Notes under the pieces: model-generated
What the model saw: only the letters and a program-made list of their open reading frames with translations
Told to the model about the DNA's origin: nothing
The model's database searches: none
Program-made: the position numbers and the translations under genes
NCBI GenBank assembly: GCA_030592205.1
Contig: JAUVKA010000186.1
Location: forward strand, 1-7,654
Length of the DNA stretch: 7,654 nucleotides
DNA from: Bacteroidota bacterium
Lineage (GTDB): Bacteria; Bacteroidota; Bacteroidia; Bacteroidales; UBA12481
Reading direction: 5' to 3'
In this document: positions 1-4,995 of the stretch, in pieces
How positions within the stretch are numbered: the first letter of the stretch is position 1
Layout of the letters: each line of letters starts with the position of its first letter

Positions 1-669
1 ATCGATGTTGCTCTTCTTTATCGTCCAGATCTTTTTAATCTGATTAAATATAAAACATGGCAGGTTTGGTTTCCTTTCGATACCGAATATAGTACCCGGG
101 AAGTCCTGTATGCAGCCGGTGAATTACCAACAGGGGATACAGTGCACGTGTTTGTCAATCATTGGCCTTCCAGGTCAGGTGGTGAGGTGGAAACCCGGCC
201 AAAGAGGATTTTTGTGGCTGAAATGGTTCGTTCAAAGGTAGATAGCCTATTAGCAATAGACCCTGATGCCCGTATAATTATTACTGGAGATTTTAACGAT
301 GAACCAACAGACTTGAGTATTGTTTCCGGGCTAAATGCCTTTTCCAGTTTTGAGGAGCCTGAAAACGACAGGCTTTATAACCTGTCGCATTACCTTAATA
401 AAACCGGTAATACTGCATCCTATAAGTACAAGGGTAATTGGAATATGCTTGACCAGTTCATTATTTCAGGATCTCTGCTGGACACTACAGCCAGTATTTA
501 TTCAAGCCAATTTGATGTACATCTTTTTGAAGCGGATTATCTCCTCGAGAAAGATAAGACTTATATGGGTGTTAAACCATACCGCACTTATCTTGGTAGT
601 TATTACCAAGGTGGGTATTCCGATCATCTTCCTGTTTATCTGGATATTAGATATACTTTGAGAAAGTAA
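1..669 (+). CDS. Endonuclease/exonuclease/phosphatase family protein, 5'-truncated
   Basis: The reading frame is open from the first base, so this is the C-terminal 222 residues of a longer protein whose start lies outside the window; the GTG at 142 is internal. Three hallmark blocks of the metal-dependent EEP fold (DNase I-like) are visible: NHWPSR around residues 53-58 with the catalytic-type His, GDFND at 96-100 (Asp/Asn pair), and SDH at 207-209 near the C-terminus (the Asp-His pair that ends this fold). IDVALLYRP at the very start resembles the strand before the central region in predicted extracellular nucleases. Family members cleave phosphodiester or phosphomonoester bonds in nucleic acids, inositol phosphates or lipids; the substrate cannot be told from this part. 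Signal peptide status is unknown because the N-terminus is missing. The next gene follows on the same strand after roughly 130 bases. The family call is firm, the exact activity is not. Confidence 0.88.
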   Translation: MDVALLYRPDLFNLIKYKTWQVWFPFDTEYSTREVLYAAGELPTGDTVHVFVNHWPSRSGGEVETRPKRIFVAEMVRSKVDSLLAIDPDARIIITGDFNDEPTDLSIVSGLNAFSSFEEPENDRLYNLSHYLNKTGNTASYKYKGNWNMLDQFIISGSLLDTTASIYSSQFDVHLFEADYLLEKDKTYMGVKPYRTYLGSYYQGGYSDHLPVYLDIRYTLRK

Positions 670-797
670 AACCAGACTAGTAAAACTGACTGGTTCAGAC
701 TCAAAACTTGCATTCCTCGATTCTTTTATCAATCTTCACATCCGACAGATTAACAATTGTTTTTCCAACTAAACCACAAACATTGGCAAAATCGCAG

Positions 798-2081
798 GTG
801 ATCAAGCCCGGATATCTATTTACTCCGAGGTATACTAACTATGTGTTTTCCCTTTTATTTTTACTGTATATGTTCGATTACATTGATCGGATGGTGGTTA
901 GTTCTCTTACCCCATTTATTCAGGAAGATTGGGGAATCTCAGATACCCAGGTTGGCGCTCTCTCTTCTATAGTTTACTGGTCGATAGTTGCCCTTACCCT
1001 CCCAATTTCAGCACTGGTTGACCGCTGGAGCAGGACAAAAACTATTGGCGCTATGGCAACAATTTGGAGTTTGGCTACTGCTGCTTGTGCATTAACGAGT
1101 AATTTCGGTGGACTTATGTTAACACGTGGAATTATTGGTACAGGTGAGGCTGGTTATGCACCCGGAGGAAGTGCAATGATCTCAGCTATGTATCCGAAAG
1201 AAAAACGATCCTGGATCATGGGCTTGTGGAATGCATCTATACCACTTGGAGCTGCTATTGGAGTGGCGCTTGGAGGAATAATCGCCATGAAATGGGGCTG
1301 GAAATCTGCTTTTGGTATTGTTGCAGCCCCAGGTTTAATAATTGCCATATTATTTTTTATGGTTAAAGACTATAAAACAGTTGCTCTGGTTAAGGAGAAA
1401 GCCAAAGAACACATGCCGAAGAAAACCAGAATGGGCTTCAAGGACCTGGTTAAGGAATTTACCAGCAAACCGGCACTTCTTTTCACCTACTTTGGTTTTA
1501 CATCAATGGTTTTCGTTACTACTTCACTACTCTGGTGGTTGGATGATTATTTCCATCGAGTGTATGATATGCCTATGGATAAGGCAGGCACAAAGGCTTC
1601 ATTAGTAATGCTTTTGGCTATTATTGGGGCGCCTCTTGGTGGCTATCTGATTGATCGATGGCGAAAGAAAAGGATTAATTCAAGAATGCTCTTTCCAAGT
1701 ATTTCAGCTATTCTGGGATCCATACTGTGTTTTATAGGCTTCGTTGTTTTGACTGATACTCCTCAATACATTATATTTTTGCTGATGGGAATGGTGATTA
1801 CTTCTTTCATACCCGGGGCAGCAGCTGCTACTCAGGATTTAGTTCATCCCGGTCTCAGGGCAACTTCCTACTCTTTGGCAGTGGTAATTCAAAACTTGCT
1901 GGGAGCCAGTATGGGACCTCTGGTAATCGGCTGGATCTCTGATAGATCAGACCTGGAAACAGCTATGAGCATTCTACCAGTCGTTTTGGTTATTGGAGCA
2001 ACTTTGTTCTTTGTGGGGTCTTTTTTCTATAAAAAAGATTTGGAGAAAGTAGTGGTGATTAAAATGGAAGTGGCGGAATAG
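798..2081 (+). CDS. MFS transporter, spinster-like
   Basis: About 427 residues with twelve hydrophobic segments, the usual size of a major facilitator superfamily carrier in the inner membrane. From the chosen start, the first helix carries LLYMFDYIDRMVVSSL (about 23-37), a pattern typical of spinster-like and anion:cation symporter-like MFS proteins. The loop between helices 2 and 3 has the motif A remnant DRWSRTK (75-81), the region after helix 4 has GTGEAGYAPGGSAMIS (114-129), and the second half repeats motif A as GGYLIDRWRKKR (281-292). The central loop (about 190-225) is Lys-rich, as expected for a cytoplasmic loop. Substrate is unknown; relatives move organic anions, sugars or lipids. 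Start choice is uncertain: no in-frame ATG exists before the first helix. GTG at 798 is preferred because it gives a short N-terminus; TTG at 783 or 708 would add 5 or 30 residues of low-complexity, unfamily-like sequence. No Shine-Dalgarno is seen at any of them. Confidence 0.87.
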   Translation: MIKPGYLFTPRYTNYVFSLLFLLYMFDYIDRMVVSSLTPFIQEDWGISDTQVGALSSIVYWSIVALTLPISALVDRWSRTKTIGAMATIWSLATAACALTSNFGGLMLTRGIIGTGEAGYAPGGSAMISAMYPKEKRSWIMGLWNASIPLGAAIGVALGGIIAMKWGWKSAFGIVAAPGLIIAILFFMVKDYKTVALVKEKAKEHMPKKTRMGFKDLVKEFTSKPALLFTYFGFTSMVFVTTSLLWWLDDYFHRVYDMPMDKAGTKASLVMLLAIIGAPLGGYLIDRWRKKRINSRMLFPSISAILGSILCFIGFVVLTDTPQYIIFLLMGMVITSFIPGAAAATQDLVHPGLRATSYSLAVVIQNLLGASMGPLVIGWISDRSDLETAMSILPVVLVIGATLFFVGSFFYKKDLEKVVVIKMEVAE

Positions 2082-2147
2082 GGCTTACAAGACGGAAGAC
2101 TCAAGAGGGGGAACCGGCTTGCGGGCTGCGGTCAGCTCTTCGTGCCC
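2082..2147. other. G+C-rich intergenic stretch with weak 7-bp periodicity
   Basis: This stretch lies between the MFS stop codon and the A+T-rich heptad array. Its composition is clearly different from the surrounding genes (runs such as gggctgcgg). Counting back in sevens from the array start gives related neighbouring units: ttacaag, acggaag and actcaag at 2085-2105, and tgcgggc and tgcggtc at 2120-2133. This suggests that it belongs to the same kind of heptad-repeat material, more decayed or of mixed unit type. No open reading frame and no good terminator hairpin with a T-run were found. Low confidence. Confidence 0.4.
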
Positions 2148-2231
2148 CATAATTTATAATTCATAATTCATAATTCACAATTCATAATTCATTATTCGTC
2201 ATTTGTCATTCGTCACCCGTCACCCGTCACT
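2148..2231. repeat. Degenerate 7-bp tandem repeat array (12 units)
   Basis: Twelve consecutive heptads stay in one register without an insertion or deletion. The first seven are variants of CATAATT (exact copies at 2148, 2162, 2169 and 2183; variants tataatt, cacaatt, cattatt). The last five shift to a CGTCAYY form (cgtcatt, tgtcatt, cgtcacc twice, cgtcact). Units such as CATTATT at 2190 and CGTCATT at 2197 look like intermediates between the two classes. The array sits in a convergent (3'-to-3') gap between the MFS transporter and the flavin reductase gene, and its last unit runs into the reductase gene, providing that gene's stop codon. Heptad repeats of this sort are, to my knowledge, common between genes in some Bacteroidota, but I know of no established function. 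They could be slipped-strand products or an mRNA 3'-end element. Confidence 0.85.
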
Positions 2232-2805
2232 TCTTCTTTTTTTCTACGCTGAAGCCGAATTTTCCTATTCTCTTCCCGGTTTGATAGTATGACCCATGAA
2301 TATAAACAAGAGGGTTAGCAGCGGCGAGCTCAAATTTACCATTATTAGGGTCCATGTATTTTTCTGAGGCCTGGATACTTACAACTTCAGACATAAACAT
2401 GTGGTGAACACCCAGTTCCTTCACTTCTTTAACGATGCACTCTATATTAACAGGCGATTCAGTAATGATCGGAGCACTAATTTTTTCAGCCTTGCCGGGA
2501 GTTAGATTCATCTCCTTAAATTTGTCGTAATCCCTGCCAGATTTAATTCCGCACCAATCTGTGGCATGTGCCAATTCAACGGTAGTCAGATTAATGACAA
2601 ATTCCCCTGTCCGTTTAATTATATCATAAGAATGCCGACCGGGTCGTATGGAGATATAACACATGGGCGGATTAGTACAAATGGTTCCAGTCCAGGCAAT
2701 AGTTATTATATTGTATTCTTTGGGACTGGCTCCACAGCTAACCATGACAGCGGGGATGGGGTAAACCATGGTTCCAGGTTTCCAATTGATCTTGCTCATA
2801 TTCAT
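2227..2805 (-). CDS. Flavin reductase-like / flavoredoxin family protein
   Basis: A 192-residue protein, the normal length of the flavin reductase-like (split-barrel FMN-binding) family. Visible family blocks are NIITIAWTG (32-40, the FMN-phosphate/isoalloxazine strand region), SIRPGRHSY (52-60), FVIN (69-72), and SGRDYDKF (89-96), the pattern of the flavoredoxin-type subgroup. These are soluble cytoplasmic FMN proteins that reduce flavin with NAD(P)H or pass electrons in redox chains; the electron partner cannot be inferred here. The ATG at 2803-2805 follows the cca stop codon by 4 bases, so the two are almost certainly cotranscribed and perhaps translationally coupled; a second in-frame ATG two codons later is an alternative start. 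The C-terminus is a run of four lysines (189-192), and the TGA stop lies inside the last unit of the intergenic heptad array, so the natural 3' end may have been replaced or extended by repeat-derived sequence. The family call is sure; the physiological role is unknown. Confidence 0.88.
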   Translation of the reverse strand: MNMSKINWKPGTMVYPIPAVMVSCGASPKEYNIITIAWTGTICTNPPMCYISIRPGRHSYDIIKRTGEFVINLTTVELAHATDWCGIKSGRDYDKFKEMNLTPGKAEKISAPIITESPVNIECIVKEVKELGVHHMFMSEVVSIQASEKYMDPNNGKFELAAANPLVYIHGSYYQTGKRIGKFGFSVEKKKK

Positions 2806-2809
2806 TAAC

Positions 2810-4240
2810 TTATAAATCTGAATCTGCTAAGTCTGGGGCTATGGCAGTCAGTCCCATTTCACTTCCTTTAATTAGCATCAGTGCCCATGCCTCTTCTTTG
2901 GTATTATGAATTTCTCCTTCGAGAATAGCTTCACGGATGGCATTCTTAATGTCACCTACGGGCTTGCTTGGTGGGATATTGAAAACTCTCATGATTTCTT
3001 CTCCGGCAATAGGAGGTTGCCAGTTTCTTACCCGGTCTTTCTCTTCTATCTCCTTTAGTTTCTCCCTGACAAGGTTGAAATTATATAAATATTTCTTCAC
3101 TTTCTCAGGGTTTCCTGATGTGATATCTGCCTCGCAAAGGGTCATTAGATCATCAATATCATCACCCGCCTCAAAAAGCAGCCGCCTGATTGCTGAATCA
3201 GTAACCTTTTCCTGGGCAAGGGTAACGGGACGCATATGAAGATTAACCAGTTTCTGAACATATTTCATCTTCTCATTCAAAGGTAATTTCATCCCTTTGA
3301 AAATTACAGGAATCATTTTTGCTCCGAAATGATTATGTCCATAAAAGGTCCATCCGACTTCTGGCTCAAATCGTTTGGTCATGGGTTTGGCAATGTCGTG
3401 CAGCAAGGTTGCCCAGCGGAGCCAAAGGTTGTCGGTATATGGACTAATATTGTCTAGAACTTTTGTGGTATGAATGAAAATATCCTTGTGTTTTTGATTT
3501 TGTTTTTTCTCAACACCTTTAAGGGCATGTAGTTCAGGGAATACTAATTCAAGCAATCCTGTTTGGTCGAGTAGGCGAAAGCCAATTGAAGGTTTTCTTG
3601 AAAGGATTATTTTATTGATCTCTTCAGTAAGCCTTTCCTTCGAAAGAATATCTACTCTTTGCCTGTTGGCTTTAATTGCTTTTAGGGTTTTGGGATGAAT
3701 AGTGAAATTCAGTTGACATGCAAAACGAATTGCACGGAGCATCCGCAGGGGATCATCAGAAAAAGTCTGATCCGGGGGCAGCGGCGTTTTGATAATTTTA
3801 TTTTCAATATCATCCAAGCCATTAAATGAATCCAGGAGAGAGCCATAGTCATGTTCATTTAAGCTAACAGCCAGTGTGTTGATTGTGAAGTCTCTCCGAT
3901 TTAAATCATCTTCTAAGGATCCATCCTCAACAATTGGATTTCTGGAATTCTTCCGATATGATTCTTTCCTGGCACCAACGAACTCAAGCTGCATGTCTTT
4001 AATACGCACCATAGCTGTTCCATAATTTTTGAAAACCTGGATTTTTGTTTTTCCAAGATCTTCAGCTACTAGTTTTGCCAGTTTGATACCGCTTCCCAGA
4101 GTTACGATATCAATATCATTAGTATTACGTTTCAGGATGAGATCTCTGACGTAACCCCCAATAAGATAGCTAGGCATACCCGCTTGGGAAGCTATTTGCG
4201 AAATTCGCTGAAATATAGGATTCTTAAGCTCTAATTTCAT
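2810..4240 (-). CDS. cca: CCA tRNA nucleotidyltransferase, HD domain-containing
   Basis: A class II nucleotidyltransferase that adds or repairs the 3'-CCA end of tRNAs using CTP and ATP. Using the 4240 start (476 residues), the head domain has YLIGGYVRDL (25-34), the metal-binding DID (42-44), the RKESY segment (91-95) and NRRDFTINTLA (114-124). The neck follows with DDPLRMLRAIRFA (162-174), matching the nucleotide-recognising region. An HD phosphohydrolase-type domain is fused downstream: FIH at 255-257, LLHDIAKP at 279-286 and GHNHFGA at 301-307. Length and order fit Bacteroidota CCA enzymes. The frame stays open to an ATG at 4303, which would add MAKLQEKMVILSAIIPNLAGK. I prefer 4240 because family members begin shortly before the NPIF-like segment, and a possible promoter box (4271-4278) falls inside the extra stretch. 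It is the first gene of a two-gene operon. A poly(A) polymerase role cannot be excluded from sequence alone. Confidence 0.92.
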   Translation of the reverse strand: MKLELKNPIFQRISQIASQAGMPSYLIGGYVRDLILKRNTNDIDIVTLGSGIKLAKLVAEDLGKTKIQVFKNYGTAMVRIKDMQLEFVGARKESYRKNSRNPIVEDGSLEDDLNRRDFTINTLAVSLNEHDYGSLLDSFNGLDDIENKIIKTPLPPDQTFSDDPLRMLRAIRFACQLNFTIHPKTLKAIKANRQRVDILSKERLTEEINKIILSRKPSIGFRLLDQTGLLELVFPELHALKGVEKKQNQKHKDIFIHTTKVLDNISPYTDNLWLRWATLLHDIAKPMTKRFEPEVGWTFYGHNHFGAKMIPVIFKGMKLPLNEKMKYVQKLVNLHMRPVTLAQEKVTDSAIRRLLFEAGDDIDDLMTLCEADITSGNPEKVKKYLYNFNLVREKLKEIEEKDRVRNWQPPIAGEEIMRVFNIPPSKPVGDIKNAIREAILEGEIHNTKEEAWALMLIKGSEMGLTAIAPDLADSDL

Positions 4241-4270
4241 TTTACCTGCCAGATTCGGAATAATGGCTGA

Positions 4271-4278
4271 CAAAATTA
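4271..4278 (-). promoter_or_regulatory. Possible -7 box for the cca operon
   Basis: On the minus strand this reads TAATTTTG, an exact match to the Bacteroidota -7 consensus TAnnTTTG. Transcription would begin around 4265, about 24 bases before the preferred cca start at 4240. No convincing TTTG-type -33 box is seen at the expected distance, and the region is A+T-rich, so a chance match is possible. Confidence 0.35.
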
Positions 4279-4301
4279 CCATTTTTTCCTGTAATTTTGC
4301 C

Positions 4302-4322
4302 ATTCAGAGTCCTATTCTGAAT
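4302..4322. repeat. Perfect inverted repeat, 7-bp arms
   Basis: Arms ATTCAGA (4302-4308) and TCTGAAT (4316-4322) are perfectly complementary across a 7-base spacer. The repeat lies in the gap between the divergent cca and thioredoxin genes, with no T-run on either side, so an intrinsic terminator is unlikely. A repressor or activator operator, or a 5'-UTR hairpin, would fit. The protein that would bind is not identifiable. Confidence 0.5.
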
Positions 4323-4347
4323 TGGCATAGGTATTGATAAATGCAAG

Positions 4348-4365
4348 CATCTAAATAATTAGATG
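4348..4365. repeat. Perfect inverted repeat, 7-bp arms, 4-base loop
   Basis: Arms CATCTAA (4348-4354) and TTAGATG (4359-4365) flank the loop ATAA. It lies 25 bases after the other inverted repeat and 60 bases upstream of the thioredoxin start. The stem is A+T-rich and would be only modestly stable as RNA, so a DNA operator is as likely as a leader hairpin. The sequence differs from the first repeat, so they are not two copies of one site. Confidence 0.5.
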
Positions 4366-4425
4366 TAATTTAATTGTACTGATTATCAGGGGAATTATAC
4401 CCAAAGAAACTGAAAATAAAAGATT

Positions 4426-4791
4426 ATGGCTTTAGAACACTTGAGCGCAGCAACATTCAAAGAGAAAGTATTTAATTACGAAACCAGTAAAGAATGGAAG
4501 TTCGAAGGGGAGCTTCCTTGTGTAATTGATTTTTATGCAGATTGGTGTGCCCCATGTAAAATGGTTGCACCGGTTTTGGAAGAACTGGCTACAGAGTATG
4601 ATGGAAAACTTAATATTTACAAGGTTGATACAGAGGTGGAAAGAGAATTGGCTGGTGTATTCGGTATACAGAGTATTCCTTCAATCTTATTTGTACCCGT
4701 TGAAGGACAGCCTTCTATGGCGCAAGGAGCCTTGCCAAAGGATTCTTTGAAGCAAGCGTTTTCCGACGTGATGAAGGTGGACCTGGTTTAA
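4426..4791 (+). CDS. Thioredoxin family protein
   Basis: A 121-residue single-domain thioredoxin, slightly longer than the classic ~105-110. The active site is DWCAPCK (39-45) with redox cysteines C41 and C44; WCAPC is a common variant of WCGPC. The buried Asp is in VIDFYADW (D35), and the cis-proline is P85 in QSIPSILFV. These features fit a dithiol-disulfide oxidoreductase acting in the cytoplasm; no signal peptide or lipobox is present, so it is not one of the periplasmic TlpA-like thioredoxins common in this phylum. An extra cysteine (C32) lies on the central strand. The start is ATG at 4426, preceded by an A-rich leader and no Shine-Dalgarno, as usual in Bacteroidota. It is divergent from cca and is followed 22 bases after the stop by a strong intrinsic terminator, so it appears to be a single-gene transcript. 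Whether it is the main thioredoxin of the cell cannot be told, so no symbol is given. Confidence 0.93.
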   Translation: MALEHLSAATFKEKVFNYETSKEWKFEGELPCVIDFYADWCAPCKMVAPVLEELATEYDGKLNIYKVDTEVERELAGVFGIQSIPSILFVPVEGQPSMAQGALPKDSLKQAFSDVMKVDLV

Positions 4792-4813
4792 CTTAAGAAT
4801 GTTGTCATTTGTG

Positions 4814-4851
4814 AAGCTGGTGGGAAATATTTCTACCGGCTTTTATTTTTT
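4814..4851 (+). terminator. Intrinsic (rho-independent) terminator of the thioredoxin gene
   Basis: An 8-bp stem AAGCTGGT (4814-4821) / ACCGGCTT (4835-4842), with one G-T wobble, is followed directly by a T-rich tail (4841-4851, interrupted by one A). The loop can add a short inner GAA/TTC pairing. It ends 14 bases before the promoter box of the next transcript, separating the thioredoxin unit from the thiamine receptor unit. Confidence 0.82.
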
Positions 4852-4864
4852 GACCAAGTTTTAA

Positions 4865-4872
4865 TAACTTTG
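4865..4872 (+). promoter_or_regulatory. -7 promoter box of the TPP riboswitch/receptor transcript
   Basis: TAACTTTG matches the Bacteroidota TAnnTTTG box exactly. A transcript starting 5-8 bases downstream would begin just before the conserved riboswitch core, which is where one would expect it. The only upstream TTTG (4849-4852) is closer than the usual ~19-base spacing, so the -33 element is unclear. Confidence 0.6.
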
Positions 4873-4876
4873 TCAT

Positions 4877-4955
4877 GTCTGCTAGGGGTGCCTTAATATT
4901 ACGGGCTGAGATCATACTCTTAGAACCTGATCTGGATAATGCCGGCGAAGGGAGA
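4877..4955 (+). ncRNA. TPP riboswitch (THI element) aptamer
   Basis: The conserved THI-box core is present in order and spacing: GGGGTGCC (4885-4892), GGGCTGAGA (4903-4911, with the CTGAGA that recognises the pyrimidine ring), and ACCTGATCTGGATAATGCC (4925-4943) continuing as GGCGAAGGGA. The CTGG/CCGG stem around the ATAATG loop forms with one G-T wobble. The short variable arm between the first two blocks is only about ten bases. The P2 partner is ACTC instead of the usual ACCC, leaving wobble pairs with GGGG. P1 is weak: TCT (4878-4880) may pair with AGA (4953-4955). The element binds thiamine pyrophosphate in the nascent mRNA and lies 40 bases before the TonB-dependent receptor start, so it is expected to repress that gene when TPP is plentiful. 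Confidence 0.95.
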
Positions 4956-4978
4956 ATGGCCACAGGGACATTGGCCGT
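4956..4978 (+). promoter_or_regulatory. Possible riboswitch expression-platform hairpin
   Basis: ATGGCCA (4956-4962) pairs with TGGCCGT (4972-4978) across a 9-base loop, with one T-G wobble. It abuts the aptamer's 3' side and ends 17 bases before the receptor ATG. No T-run follows, so control of translation or a different folding seems more likely than intrinsic termination. Folding has not been computed. Confidence 0.4.
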
Positions 4979-4995
4979 GAATAATTCATTTTATT

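Noticed and set aside
142..669. GTG at 142 as the start of the nuclease-like gene
   Set aside because: The frame is open and protein-like all the way to base 1 (for example DVALLYRPDLF), and a start at 142 would cut just before the NHW block of the EEP fold, so the gene simply begins outside the window.
670..695. Hairpin AACCAG / CTGGTT just after the nuclease-like gene as a terminator
   Set aside because: The stem is only 6 bp with a 14-base interior and no T-run follows on either strand, so it does not meet the pattern of an intrinsic terminator.
2148..2231. CRISPR array
   Set aside because: Units are 7 bp, contiguous and without unique spacers, which does not match CRISPR repeat-spacer structure; no cas-like gene is present.
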